Assembly (NCBI RefSeq): GCF_023343835.1
Contig: NC_064433.1
Span: 183,971,777-184,035,776, forward strand
Source of the DNA: Lagopus muta
Lineage: Eukaryota > Chordata > Aves > Galliformes > Phasianidae
Direction: 5' to 3'
DNA length: 64,000 bases
The translations under genes were made by a program, and so were the position numbers. Below, one piece after another: positions 11,716 through 25,470 of the stretch; position 1 is the stretch's first letter; each line of letters starts with the position of its first letter. The notes beneath the pieces are model-generated. The model saw nothing but the letters and a program-made list of their open reading frames with translations, searched no databases and had not been told where the DNA came from.

Positions 11716-14700
11716 GTAAGAGAGAAGAGTTTCCTCTGTTTATGTTTTGTAGAACTTCTGTTAATGTAACACAAATCATGTTAGTTCCTTTTCAGAAATA
11801 TCCGAGTAGGTTAACTGGGAAGGTAGAGTGCAGAGATGAGAAAGTGCATTCAAGACTAAAGAAGCCCCAGTTCCTGAAATAAACATCAGCTTCTTCAGAT
11901 CATGAGTAAGACTGCCTTTCCACTGTGAAGAACAGTGATGTGGGTGATCATGTCTTTGCAGTCGAAGCACAGATGAGGTCCTAAGCTAGTCACAGGTGGT
12001 GAGCTTTCACCTTGGATACAATCCTTCCTTATTCCTCTCACTGATTTTATTCTCACAGAACCTATCTAAAAATATTAAGGGCAAAACTGAAATGTGTTTT
12101 GGTAGGTGTTCATTAGTGACCCAGCCACCACTGTGTGAATGTGGAGCTGAAAAGGACTTGCACGCCAAATGCCTCCCACGCTCCTCCATACTCAGCTCCT
12201 CTTGGATTTGATCTGGTTTGTGCGTGCTGTTCTGTGACCAGTTCTCCATTCCAAGACTCAGAAAAAAATTGAATATCCATAACCAGAAGGGAACATATTT
12301 GGGAACAGCGATATTTCCAGTTCATTAGAAGCCTACTCTGTGCATGTTCTTTCAGTTATCCACTCAGGTGCAGACAAAAAGCTGAGCAAGTGACAAGCAT
12401 ATGACAAGCAGTGGATGACATGTAGCCCAGGCAGATGGTAAATTGGTGCAGAGACGGCTACCTGCACATCAGAAAACCAAATGTTTAGAAATAATTAACT
12501 TAGAAAGATGTAAACCTTATTCAGTTGGGCCAGCTAGCACTTAAGTCTATAGAGAACTACAATGGATGTGGTTCAGACTTATATTTCCCCCTGCAGAAAT
12601 GTGGTATAAGATCATTCAATAAATTGTTCCCCACCAGCAGCTTACCTGCTTCTTCTTCTAGCTGCTACTTGGGCATATTACTCACTCTGAGCTTGAACGT
12701 AAGCAATGAGTGTGTGGAAGGAAGCTTAAAGGAGGAACTACATGAGAGACTGGTGGAAAATTGGTATCACTGCAAGCCCAGGAGTCATTGGCGTTCAATG
12801 AAAGGAAAGGCAAATGTTAAGCATGAAAGCATCACAAGCTCATTCAAAACGTGCCTTCTTTTAAGGCTGCCACAGAGGCTTTCCTGTGGTCAGCACTGCA
12901 TACTTTAAAAATGAGAACAGCAAAGGGAGAGGGAAGGAAGCATTTGCATTGGCCTTCAAAACACAGACACCAGCAGTAGGAGTAATTATCAAGCCACAAA
13001 CACTGCCATTGAGTGTACATGTTTTCCAGAAGACACTATGAGAAATGCCCACAGGTGGAGTAGGGAAAGATCATCAGCTCCATCTTCCAGGTGCTGGAAG
13101 CATGGAAAAATGGCATCTGGCTCCTGGGCCATAGGAGAGGTAATGCAGAGGGCAAGAATACACCATGACTGGAGCCCGGGCAGTATCCTGACTCCACAAT
13201 AAGAAAGACTGGGCTGCATAGATCTCTGCCATGAAAACATACTTGCCTCCAACTGGAAATTCAACCCACTGATGGATACCCAGCTCTTCAGCACACTCCT
13301 CAGCTGAGCAGCCAGTCTCGCTCTTTCTTTCTCCTCCTGTTGCTTCTCTAATGGGAACTTATATGACATGAAAACCTTTCCATTTACTTATTTCCAAAGA
13401 TTAGGTTATGAAGAAATGAAGATTCCATGTGCCATAGTAACATCGTTCCTAATGGGAAGCCTGTGTGAAGCACTGGGAAATGCCTGTTTCAGTCATGGCT
13501 CACTTGCAGTCCTCATTTTACAGACAGCAGCCAAATCTAGCAAATTCTCCTTTCTGGATCAAAAAGCAGGTGTTTATAATCAGACAGTGAAAAAAAGAAA
13601 AAGAAAGAAAAAAGCTGCCAGGCAGACCCTTCATGATGAGCCAGGCTAATAAATTAAAGTGCTTACAGCTTAGATGAGAAGCCTCTGATGAAGAGAGATT
13701 TCTGAAGGAAAGGGTACACACTCACTCAATGGGATGAAGTGCTAGCTCCCCCTGAAAGCCAGGTGGCAATGTACTGCCTTGGGGACCACTTGTGTTTAAG
13801 AGTTGGCTATAAGGTCTTTTAATCTCACTTTTCTACCCTTGCAAGACTCCATCTGTGGTTGAACAACCACTGTAGGTGCTGGAGGCTGTCCCTGAGGGGA
13901 GCATAAAATGTAACTGGGAGTAAATTCACCAGGAAATGTTTCGGGGCTACAAGTCTGAGGAGGTTTTGTAACACTGTCCTGCACAGTCTTAAATGGATAT
14001 TCACACTATACACATAAATTCCCTGGACTTCATTCACTGTGGACATTCTGCTTTTCATCTCCTACATGAGACAACATCTCATCATGCTGATTTTACATCT
14101 TTTCCGTTTTTCTTTTTTCTTTTTCTTTTTTTTTCCTCCTCCTTTCATTAACTTTACAGGGACCATTTCCTACTTTGTAAGATACTGTTTTCTTACACAG
14201 CTCTGTGAAATGCATGCAGTAACAGTGGTGGGCAGACGGAAGGCAGCAGGCGCACTTTGGCTGTAAAGCTAGACTGATAAAAAGCTTTCTTGCCCTCTAG
14301 CTACCAAACTAAATGCAGCCTTCCCTATCTCCAGTGCACCTGCGTAAGTGCCATGATGTCCTGAGACACAGATGGTTGCTGACTGCCCTGTATCTGTCCA
14401 GATCCACCCGTTCATTACCATGGAGAAAGCTGATGTGAACTGGGAGTTCCCTGCCGAGTGAAATCCATTGTGAAGGTTTTCTGGATGCTTAGCACGAAGA
14501 ACAAAAGCTAGATGTGTTTCAGGAAGCTTAAAACTGATTTCCCAATTATAATTTAGACCAGGATGCATAAAGAATTTAAACTACCGTAACTAAAGTTGTG
14601 CTGGAGGAGGGTCAGATTGGATATTAGCAAATCTTCTCAAAAATAGTGGTGACACACTGGCACGGGCTGCCCAGGAAGGTGGTGGAGTCATCATCTCTGG

Positions 14701-17700
14701 AGATGTTAAAAAACTGTGTGCATGTGACACTGAGGGACGTGGTGTGTGGGCATGGTGAGGATGGGTTGATGGTTGAACAAGGTGATCTTGGAGGTCTTTT
14801 CCAATCTTAATGATTCCGTGAGTCTATGATCCCTATTCTGCAGGGATACAGAAATCTCTAGATTCTACTAAAGTGAAAGTCAAGAGGGAAAGGTTTTGTT
14901 TTGGCTCATGGAAATTTTTACTCTATCAAGACAACATGTTTATCTTTATTATATTTTTTTTCATGAAAATGCAAAATTCCCATTCCAGCTCAGGCACTAT
15001 CCCACAGGATAAAACATTCAACTGAGGGAGAGGAAAGAGGGCATGGCACAAATCATCACTATGGCTTATGCAAGCAAGATGTGGATGGCTTTATCTAAAC
15101 CCCAATGACCTGACCACAGCCTGCTTCCTACAGATACTCCTCCAGGCCCATCCATTGGAGCACTCCCAGCTTGGGTCAGGGAGAGAGACTGACTGACCAG
15201 TGCAGCTTTCCTAGCACTTAAATGGGAGGTGGAGGATAGAGATTCAAGTTTGAGACCAGCAAAAGGCAAAATAGTTGGTCTCTTACCTCCACTGCTCAGT
15301 AGCAAACTCTAATAGTGGAGCAGGAGGAAATATTTCAAGAGCAGAAATCATATTTTGTCAGAACAAACCCAAACAATCTCCTGCTAAAAATAAGCAGTAT
15401 AGCTTCAGATAGCTTTAGCAGGCAGAATTACTGAGTTAGAAGCTTGCCAGACAACTGTAATGCCACTCTTCTTCCTTAGTTACTTTCAGCAAGCAAGGGC
15501 ACCTCAATTGGTGTAATTCGCAGAGATGAGCCAGAAGGTAGTTTGCATTTGAGGAACGTGAAGCTTCAGCTCCTAGACTTTAACAGCCACCCAAGCAGAA
15601 GGACTGTGCGCCAATCCAACTTATGCTTTTCTCGCAGGTTATTTTGCCAGCATTCATGATGCTGGGAGCAGGCGGAGCAGGATGTTGCGCTAACAGATGT
15701 GGGGTAAGTAGATGTGTTGAAATGGTGCTGTGGGGTTTGCACAATAGCTCTGAAATGGCTGCTCAGCAGGTGGAAATGTAAAATAACAAACCGTCACACC
15801 ACCATCAGCAGCCAAGTCATGGAAATGCAGAAGAAGAGCTTGATTTGCAGCGTCCCTGGGCTGGGGCTGAGAGCTCATTTAGCTCACAAGAATGTAATGA
15901 TATTGCAGACACTGATATGAAGGGAATTGTACTCAGCCAGGGCAGGTACTGGGGCATTTAGCCACAGCACTGAGGGTAGGGGAAGCAAAGAGACTTCACC
16001 TCACCTTGCAAAAAGTAAGGTATGTCTCCTGCTTCCTCCTGCTTGAAGTGATGGTCCTCTTTCCTCCAAACTCCTCCATGGCAATTTTCCATAGATTTGT
16101 TCCTACTTACCTCTATATGGGCAGACAGGGCACCTGCTAAAAGCCTGAGCTTCCACAGCTGGCGCTTAGGAACCAGCACTGCTTTCCAAGGGCCGGTCCC
16201 CATGGGAGGCTCTCACCCATGGCATGCATTTGCTCAAGAGCTGTGTACATGAGAGGTGCAAATGCAATTTAAACTCTCTGTCATCCAGACAAAGGCCAGA
16301 GAGACTTTTCCTCTTGATAATTAAGATTATAAAGCAGCATATTATACAGACATGTCCATTAATTTTCATGCCCAGGGCACAGACATCTCTGAGGCCATCA
16401 TCATTAGCAGGAATAAACTGACTTATGTTTTTTTTTTTCCAGTCTGTATCCCCCCCAAGAGCAACCTATAGTAAGAGATTCCATCCAATAAAGCACTTCT
16501 GTACTCTCCAATTAATGTTTAGTTTGATCCATGAAATGATCTTTACCTCTTCAAGATTTTCATTTTACTTAGTAACACAAAAATAACATTCTTCATTAGG
16601 ATGTCAGTGAGTATGTCCCAAAGGACAAGCCATTACACTGATTTTAATGAATGTCACGTTCACATCAAGGAGAATTTGCTAATGATGGCCAAGCAGGCCA
16701 ACTGCAGAGCTGGGATGTGAGCTCTCCAGCCTCCCTTCCTCCCAACAATAAACAGTGCACAGCGAAAGTCAACTGTCCCAGGACAGGCTGTGTTTCTCCC
16801 TCAGCCCATGGCCTCTGGTGGTATCACAGTGTTGCCAGTAGCCCTCATCTGCACACTTCCACATGCTCCTCTGCTCACCACCACCCTCCTTTTGATGTCT
16901 GAGATGTCCCAGCTATGCCCGTTGGTGGCCAGATGTCCTGTCTATACTTTCCCAGCACTGAAAGGTAATGGACAAACTGTTCTTCCTCTGCCTTATTTGA
17001 ACTGGATAATCCTTATGGGTCCCTTCCCACTCAGGATTTCTACAGTTCTATGATTCTAATTTGCTGTTATAAAAGGCATACAGCAAACATCATTTAGAAA
17101 ATGGTTTATGTTCTGCTCTATCTGTAGAAAGAAAGCCAATGGCCAGATGATGAAGCTTCTCAGACTACACTAGGGAAAAAGTCTTGATGAGGAACAATGC
17201 ACATTTGAAATATCTGACTTGCAGGACCATGGAAATTGCCCATTTCTTGACAGTGGAAACAAAAGTAGCTCTACAAGCCATCCAATTGCATAAACAGCAT
17301 GTAGCCCAAAATAGATATCAGATGGATGCACAGGCAAAAAACAAGCTGCTATGAATGGCATTAAAGAGCATATTCCCTGCAAAGCCCTTGGGGAGAACTG
17401 ATTTCTAAGTAGTGTGAAACCACAGGAGTTGGACTCAGTGATCATCGTAGGTGTCTTCCAACTTGAGATATTGTACAATTCTATAAAAGAGGCAACTTTT
17501 GTAGGGAGATCTGAAGACCAATGATGTATTTCTTCAGGATAAAAAATCTTAGCAAAAATTTGCTTTGGGGATAGTGGGAAGAAATGCACAGAGACCCACA
17601 AAGTTGCTCAGACACCCTGACCATATGGGCTGTGTACCAAACTGGGAATGGCGTGAGTCACCAGGCTCTGGAGAGCAGAGGAGCTCTGGGACTGGCTCAG

Positions 17701-20700
17701 ACATGCACAGTGGTAGTTCTGAGAGGATCTGAAATGAGGTCCACAGGTCTTGGTGGCTTGTCCACCATCTTCCACCCACTGGCAGAGAAATAATGCTCAC
17801 TGGAGCTACTCACAAATCACTGAGGTCCAAGCATAGCTTCTGCTTAGGTACCCAATGCATCTAGATGGCTTCTTGTTCTTGCATTATGAAGAAAAGATTT
17901 TGGAAAGTAAGAGATGTCGAAAGTGCTTCAGTGTCCTGCAGCTTAGCATGTACACCACTGAAAGCATTAGCAGCACTGGCACAACAAGGAAAAAAGCCCC
18001 TTGAAAAACAGCTTATGTCATTGCCTCAGCAAACGTACTGCAGCACGTCCCACTACACCTTCCTTAGCAGTTGTATTCTTGTAATAGAACAAGAATAACT
18101 ATAACGGCTTTCCAGACCAACCAACTTAGATAAGCAAGATATCCAGATAGCCAGATAGGTGAATAATTCCTGAAAAACAACCAAAACAAAAAAAAACCAA
18201 CAAAACCAAACTCGGAAACAGAAAAACAGGGCAAAAAAGGTGCAGTGCAGAGCAGTACCAGCTGGGACACAAGAAACTTCACCAAAGCAGCTGGTGCAAA
18301 TGCTCGAGGAATGAATGCTAAAAGTCTTCATTAGCTAACCCAGGCAAACTATGTGAAGAATAAAGCGTTGAAACTGCAGAAGAAAGCAAAAACAGTCAGC
18401 AAATTCAGCAAAAATGATAGCAAAATATTTTCAGGAAACAGTCGGGCCAACACCATGAGAAAATAAGAATTTATGCAAACTCAAGCATCCCAGCTTAGAT
18501 TTAATACTGCAATTGAAAAACAAATGAGGAAATTATATATATATATATAAAATAAAAGTGATAAGTGAAAACGGTATAACAAGGGTAAATGATGAACAGC
18601 TGAGATGATGAGACAGTTAATAAAACTGGATTTCTATTGAATGTGCAACAATATCCAAAATCTCCAGAACCATAGAATTAGTGGGGAGCTGTGTCTAGCA
18701 AACACCAAGAAGAGCCAGTTCAACAGCTACACTACAGCAACAACTGCAGCTGAGTCCCCTTCAGTGACAAGTAAACCTTTGGCATAGGCACAGTAAAGGA
18801 AGTATGTGAGATGAAGCCAAGCATGAAGCCAAGAGATTTCAAAGGAGAAAATCCTGTGTTAAAGAACAATCATGAAAGCTAGCACCAACAGGTACTACTA
18901 GTACTACTAGTACTAGTATTAACCACTATAAAACAATAATAGAAAGAAAGCATTTGTCTTTTTTTATCGTAATTGTCAATGGGTCTGTTGTGCTGAGATA
19001 AAAGTAATCATAATCATAAATGAAGTCCTTTAACCAAGATGTAGAACTCACAGATGAAGTAAATGAGAAAACAGACAGGCAGTAATGGATCAGCTCAGGT
19101 AGGAGTTTCAGATGCAGTATCAGTCACTCACCGTCACTGTGAAGCACAGCCGGTGATCTTATTATGAGAGACAAGGCATCAGCTACAACCCAGGCACTGC
19201 TTTGATCCAGGACAATACCAGACTGCCTGCATTTTGCTGACCACAACCCTCCACTAAGACACAACTCAGCCAACGTGCAGAAAAAGACCAGAGCATCCAG
19301 CTTGGCAAAAATCAGACAGAATTGTGAATCAGTATGATGAAATAAGTTTCCCAAGATACCCCAGCAACCTGCAATCCAGGGATTGCTATAGAGGCAAAGA
19401 ACACACAAAATGAGTCAATTCACAGGCTGACAACAGGCAAGAACGTAATTCTGTAATTCTGTAGAAGAATGTACAAAAAGCAGTAATGTCATCCTCTGGC
19501 AAGTTGGAAACTGCATCCACCAGCTTGAACATGCCTGTATAGGGAACTATTTTCAAGATTGTGTCATAAATCTCCAGGGTGGACAGTGGGTATTTCCATC
19601 TTTCTCTGTAATACAGAGCTCTGCAGAGCAGCTGACATTAGGGCCTTCCTTTTGGGCTGATAGTTGCCACTGTGATTTGCTGGCTATGGGGAAATGGAGG
19701 CTGAGGTGCCTGGCTTCAAACCCAAGTCATGGATGGGAGTATTCTCCATGTGCTTCCTCAGGCTTGCTTGTGTCCTGACCCTTAGGCCACAGGGTTTTTT
19801 CTCTCTTCTTGGCAGAGCTGTGAACAACCATAAGCTTTGTTAAGGACTCTTCACTGAACTGGTGGGTTGCCTGTCCCAGATGCAACGCTAGTAGCACCTG
19901 TCTGAATGTCTTATTACAGACAGCAGTACATCCCATACATTAGTGGAAATCTGCTCCAGAACAAAGGGAACAGTTCTGTGGAGGTAAAGAAACACAGAAT
20001 GTCCCATGCTGGAAGGGACCCACAAGAATCACTGAGTCCAACTCCTGGCTCCACACAGAACCTCCCCAAACCCCCATGACTGAGCATGCTGTCTAAAAGA
20101 TGTGTTCTGCCTCCAAAGGAAGATATTCCTGACAGCTTATAGAGAAAATAAAGAGTATATTATAAGCAAAATGTGCTTTTAAAACATGATTAGTATTTGT
20201 TAAAACTCTAAGATACAAATCTAAATGTCAAAGTACATAATGTCTTATTGTTTGAAAATCTTGGCACCTGATGTACTACTGGTTGACATAAGATCTGAAA
20301 TACACTTGAAATTAAATAGCTTTCTATGCATTTAATTATTAAAAACAACATTACATTGAGAAGTGTCAATTCTCAATTTATGCCAGTTTTTTGCTTAAGT
20401 CAAACAGAGCATGGAGATAAATGGAGAAAATACCTTATAAAGGGTACCCAAAATACTATCATAGAAACACAGAATGGTTTGGGTTAAAAGAGACCTTAAA
20501 GCTCATTCAGGGAACCTGCTGTGGGCTGGTTGACTCCCACCAGCTCAGGCTGCCCAGGCCCCATCCAACCTGGCCTTGAGCACCTCCAGGGTTGGGGCAC
20601 TGCAGCTCTCTGGGCAGCCTGTTCATTTGAAGCCACCATTTATTCACTGCCACATGGACCAGAATTTTCAACATGAGTGGTGGTTACCACATTTCAAGCT

Positions 20701-22791
20701 ATTGCAAAATGAAGGAAAGCAGCAATAAGAAAGACTCTGTTACATTTCTCACCAACTGGCAAAAATTACTAATGCATACTTCTCTGCTTTCATACCTGGT
20801 TCAGAAATTGCTTGCTTCAGTTGGTTCAAGGGCTGAGAGAGGTGCTCTGGGAGAATAATTTGGAATGACAAGGCATATGAAATAGACCACATCATATCAC
20901 AGTTTCATTCATGGCTCATCGGATTTACAACAGTAAGACTAAGAACGATTAAATCTCTGGTCTTACCTACTTTTAAAAGTAAAACACATACCATCTGAAA
21001 CCCTTTAATATCTAGGATAGCTGAACTAGTTAGAACTCAACTATCTTTTATTCCACAGATATCATTCTATGACTTTCATCATGTAGTAGGAAACAGAAAG
21101 CTTCCTTCTCATTCAATGTAAGCTTTCCATGATATTCGGTGCCTGTGTGTGTGTGCTACTGAAAGTCTTTTCCCTTTCAGATGCTGCTGTCAGTGCTTCT
21201 GGCTCTGCTGGGGTTTGCAGGAGGAGTGTACTGTGCAGTCTTCTCCTCAATGGGGTTGATTGGGGGCCCTCTGTGTGACACAGGTGATGGAGAATACCTC
21301 TATCCTTTCAGAAACAACACTCTGGAGTGAGTATGACTTACAGGCTCCTCTCAGTTTGTGTTCCCTGATTTCACTGTTCTTCTTTTCATAGAAAACTTAT
21401 TTTTTTTATGTGAACAGATGGTCAACACTGTCTACACCCAAACTCATGCTCCTCTGAGCTGGCGTGTTCCAGCTGGTCATCCCTTTGGCCAAGAGCTTAC
21501 CTACAGGCAAAGTGCCTACGTTTCTCCCATCGTGCTTGTCAGCAACCCCTTGTGCATGCCGCACCATGCCTTCAAAAGGCAGCTGAGTGATGAGCTGTGA
21601 CTATCATCAGAGTCAAGAGGAAGTATTTGATAATTATGCCATATTAACCTGCTAAATCAACATGACTTGAGTCTACTCTGCCTACTTCTGAAAAGTAAAA
21701 CACAAATCTCTTTTGATCCTATAAAGGCAAACTTGACAACCACACTCTTCAAGCCAGACCTAGAGATGATGGATAGACTGAGATACCTCAGCAGAAAAGG
21801 ATAATATGGTGAAATATTTTAAAACCATTAGATACCTTTCCCCTTAGGATTTAGCACTGCTGTGAGCATGCAGAAAAGCATGGGTAAAGTCATTAATTGC
21901 ACCTCTGCAAAGGGAATGCTAAAGAGAATCATCAGATTTACCAACTGCAGTATAATTTGAGACTCCCTTTTCACACTGTGCAAACAAATTCAAAGAATGT
22001 AAAGAAAATGCGAAGCTATTCTATAATGGCATACAGGTGAAAGCATTCTCAAATTCATATTTTCTAATACATTGCCAATTATTCTTCTTTGTAACAGATA
22101 CAATTATTTGTTCAATCAGACAACATGGAGCATTTGCAAAGAACCTGAAAACATCATCCTTTGGAATATTGTCCTTTTCTCTATTCTCCTGGCCCTTGGT
22201 GTGATTGAAGCAATTCTTTGCTCAATTCAAGTCATCAATGGACTCACTGGCTTTGTGTGTGGCACATGTATGAGGAGAAGAAAGGTTGGTATGCAATAAA
22301 AGATACCAGAGAGCTTTAAATTCTTACCACTTCTTTAATGGTAATGGTACGTAATCAGAGAGAGATGCACAAACCCTGACTGAATACTTCTGGAAAGCAG
22401 AGGCAGTTCGGATGCATTTGCACATTATCAGTCTCCATCTCAGTGTAAACGGGGATAACTCAGCTCTCGATATTTCAGAATAGCTTAGAAGTGTGATACT
22501 TCCCATATTCAGTTGCACATTTGTGTTCCCGCTCAAGAAGACTTTTGGTTGAAGTGTAATGGCCCTCCAAAAATGGATAATATAAGAAATAGAGGAATTT
22601 TAATTGCCAGTAAAAGTGTCATTTTATAAAACAGTAGAAAACTTATTTCCTATTTCATTTATCACCACTGCTTCCTTTCCAATCTTGGCTTTCATTGTAC
22701 AAGATGCTTGCATGAAGTCTGATATCCCTCTGGATTATTAATTAACCATTTTTTATTCACTGCCTTTCAGACAAACATTTCGGGAATGTGA
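11545..22791 (+). CDS. L6-family tetraspan membrane protein, TM4SF5/TM4SF1-like
   Basis: Five coding exons (11545-11715, 15638-15703, 21181-21326, 22098-22284, 22771-22791) join in frame to a 196-aa protein of the transmembrane 4 L6 family, which sits in the plasma membrane and helps control adhesion, growth and motility. The start [11 protein letters not shown] and the CC...NRCGML loop are closest to TM4SF5 as I recall it. The last membrane segment ([21 protein letters not shown]) is closest to TM4SF1. Four hydrophobic segments lie at about 9-31, 45-69, 80-105 and 147-177. The large outer loop has sequons at N124 and N134 and the family's W-x-x-C-x-x-P pattern. The start has a strong context (gccaccATG). 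The Cys-rich inner loop is about five residues shorter than in TM4SF5. Length is normal (TM4SF1 202, TM4SF5 197 aa). I am sure of the family but not of one-to-one orthology. The 5' UTR, promoter and poly(A) site were not resolved. Confidence 0.9.
14603..14830 (+). mobile_element. CR1 LINE 3' end
   Basis: Forward CR1 3' end in intron 1 of the tetraspan gene: 'actggcacgggctgcccag', 'gaaggtggtggagtcatc', 'ggtgatcttggaggtctttt' and a terminal 'atgattccgtgagtctatga'. Confidence 0.88.
15638..15703 (+). CDS. L6 tetraspan gene, coding exon 2
   Basis: Codes residues 58-79: the end of membrane segment 2 and the short inner loop [13 protein letters not shown]. Acceptor ctcgcag|GTT, donor GGG|gtaagt, phase 0 at both ends. 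Confidence 0.88.
17000..17058 (+). mobile_element. CR1 LINE 3' tip
   Basis: Only the last 60 bases of a forward CR1: a 'gggtcccttcccactcagg' block followed by 'ttctatgattct'. Confidence 0.5.
17405..17488 (+). mobile_element. CR1 LINE 3' tip (old)
   Basis: Diverged forward CR1 end: 'gagttggactcagtgatcat', 'gtgtcttccaacttgaga' and a terminal 'acaattctata'. Confidence 0.5.
19990..20115 (-). mobile_element. CR1 LINE 3' fragment
   Basis: Inverted CR1 end: 'acacagaatgtcccatgctg', 'gaagggacccacaag' and 'tgagtccaactcctgg'. Lies in intron 2 of the tetraspan gene. Confidence 0.75.
20460..20628 (-). mobile_element. CR1 LINE 3' fragment
   Basis: Inverted CR1 end with well-kept blocks 'cacagaatggtttgggtt', 'caggctgcccaggcccc', 'cctggccttgagcacctcca' and 'agctctctgggcagcctgtt'. 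Lies in intron 2 of the tetraspan gene. Confidence 0.9.
21181..21326 (+). CDS. L6 tetraspan gene, coding exon 3
   Basis: Codes residues 80-127 plus two bases of E128: membrane segment 3 and the first half of the large outer loop with GGPLC and the NNT sequon. Acceptor ctttcag|ATG; donor CTGGA|gtgagt. Confidence 0.92.
22098..22284 (+). CDS. L6 tetraspan gene, coding exon 4
   Basis: Codes the end of E128 and residues 129-190: the second half of the outer loop (NQT sequon, WSICKEPEN), membrane segment 4 and the CGTCMRRRK tail. The acceptor is gtaacag|ATAC. The donor AAG|gttggt is weak because +3 is T. If it is skipped, the frame ends a few codons later at 22299, giving a 194-aa form. Confidence 0.9.
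22771..22791 (+). CDS. L6 tetraspan gene, terminal coding exon (proposed)
   Basis: Good acceptor (gcctttcag) and a six-codon in-frame end TNISGM before TGA. A short separate last exon fits the five-exon layout of L6 genes. It is too short to be proven by similarity. Confidence 0.6.
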   Translation, partial: TNISGM

Positions 22792-25470
22792 ACCACCTGC
22801 AGGGGACAAGACATGCCTTGAGCTGCAAAGTCTGTATTACAAAAATAATGCATTGTGCTGTATTTATGAGGGGGAACAAAGAAACCCGCAAGTGTTCAGC
22901 AGCTTCAAGGGGGGTAAAATGGATTTTTTAAATGAAGAAATCGAGGTTGAAAATGGCTGTGTCATTTACATCTGAGACTCCAGATTTTCATCTCTCTAGA
23001 TACTCCTGCTGAAATTCAGGTAGTGTCAAGAACACAGATCTGTCTAGTCCAGTCTGCCATGTTTATGTATAAAGTAAAGTCCCCACATAGAAGCTCACCA
23101 TTTGCCCTCTTGTGTTCACGGGAAACCAAATCACTGACAGTGTGTGCATTTATCAGCTGCACAAAGCAAGATGTAAATAGCTCTGCCTGGATGAAAATAG
23201 TTTCCTGTCTTCTCCAGACTCACCTTGAGCTCACATGTGTTCCTCTTACCTTGCTACCCAGGAACCCAGTTTTACTTTAGGATCCACAGAAAATATATTG
23301 AGCTGCACCCACAGCACTGCAGAGTCAAATGAAGCACACAGACTTCAGCCTCCCTCAGACACCCTGGATCCAAATCCCTTTCTTTGCCATCTTGCTGTCA
23401 CCAAAGTCTGATTCTTCAGGTGCATCTGCTACATGCAGTAGCCCTGGAAGAGCATTTTGGTCAATGTAGACCACATATTTTGGAGCAAGAGTTTAACTGA
23501 GTGCAAAGGAGAACCTCAGCATCAATTTTGCCCTCACAAGACTGTGTAGAAGTCTCACTAAATTCCACACAGCTTTGTAGGGCTGTTCTAGAATAGATCA
23601 CATGCATGAGCAATTACCTGGAAAAGAAAAACATTAAATCAATAAGGCGAGTAATTACACACAGCTCAGTAACAAATCAGAGATACAATCTGAAAGGCAG
23701 CAAATTGCGTAAGTCTTACTGTTACAGCAACAGTAATCCCAAGGAGGAGCTGCGTAATTCTCCACCATCATTCATAGTCAAGCCTTTCATGCCAAAGCCC
23801 ATGACTGGCAAGTTTCAGAATCCCCATGGCGTCACTGTCTTCCTCAAAGGCTACTCTTGGGCATGCCCCTGACTTCCCTGAGTCAGGCAAACTGTAAGAA
23901 AATTGTTATCCATCCTGAATGCCTGTAGAGAGTTATGAAAACCTGAATACATCTAAAACCGTTGGAATCCATTTTCCAAAAAGAGGCACTTACGTTTTCA
24001 AGTGTTCATGTTTCTGTATTGTAGCATGAGAGAAAGCCTTCTGTGCGCACCCAGACCTTCCACACACATACATGGCCATACGTGTCATCCTCTAATGCAG
24101 CACACGAACTCTCTGCAAAAACTGGTGAAGGAAATGTCAGTAGTGCTAAGAGGAGCACACAGACACTTCCTTGAAGCATAACTTTACCCTGGAAGCAAGC
24201 AGCCTGACCTATGAAGTTTGAAATACCTATTGTAAAGAGAGTGTAATATTCATCGAGGCTTGCCAGTGTGATTTAGGTGCATCCAAACTTGCCAGGTGGC
24301 CTCAAATCTGATGTGCATTGTAAGCAGAAAAGCCTGGGCAATACTGCCATAAAAAAAAACAGACACCAATTGATTCAACTGTGAAGGAAGTCAAGGAGCC
24401 AGCCAGGAGGATGCTCAGTATGTAGTCAGATTGAGAGACAGGAGTGATGAGATCTTCACGGCCCTTAAACATCAGCCCTGCTCTCATCCTTGAAGTTTTT
24501 TCTTGTTTCTTATCTCAACAAGAGATTCAGTTTGTGCCGTGCCAGAACCAGTACAAGGAAAGATACCCACCTGTATCTAGCATCCCACAGAAAGGTAAAT
24601 GTACTGCTGCCACCTGTTTGTTCCCAGCTGTCCTGCCCCAGGGATGCTTAGTGTTGTGTCTGTATACTAATGGGGACACCTCTGTAATCACTGGTTTCAC
24701 TGATGTATGTAAATATTAAATATTGCTATTCTGAAATTGTGTTCTGCTTTGATTTGTGTGACCTAAATGGCTCATGGCTTCAAATTAGAATTTCAGAATT
24801 GGTGTTGCTACTGATTTCAATTGTGGTACTTTTTTTTTTTTTCCAAAATGGAAAGAATTATTTCTTTTTTTGTACTGGACACACACAGAATTTAGTAAAA
24901 CTAAGGAACTTATAATATTCTTCTGTATCTTCTTTTATTTCTACTTGTCCCTTATCTGTCTTCAATCTAACTACCTATCTATACATCTATTGTTTCCATA
25001 TCTATATTTTCACCCTAAAAAATCACAGTCAAAACTCAGACAGATATAATGACCAACTATTTGCAAGGATTTAAAAACAAAAAAAAAAAGTTGAGTCCTT
25101 CTCTTCCTCCTACAACTGAAACTGATGCAGAAGATCAGCCAGATACAAAGCAGTGCTGGTCAGAAGAGATAATACTCCTCGTTAGGATAATGCTCCTAAT
25201 AAATGAGAGAAAGTGTTCCTGAGGTTACCTTGGCACAGTTATAAAATTGTAGACCAAGCACTGCTTCAGAGTCCAATGGCCTGGTGCCTTAGCTGCCAGG
25301 GCTGAGGATGTGATTCTATATCTGGGCTGGAAATCAGAGGCTGGGTCAGTTGAGTACCCCAAGTGTTTATCCTTTGTGTCACTGGAGATATCCTAGAATA
25401 TCCTGACTGCAGGTCCAGAAGGGCATGTGCCTTCACAGGTGTCTATAATATCTGCTTGCCCATAGGGACA
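22792..25470. other. Probable 3' UTR, then intergenic
   Basis: No AATAAA follows the stop closely. ATTAAA at 23633 and 24713 are possible poly(A) signals for the tetraspan gene. No other gene or clear repeat is visible. Confidence 0.4.

Noticed and set aside
18535-18550. Short (AT)n run
   Set aside because: About eight units in an intron; ordinary simple sequence.
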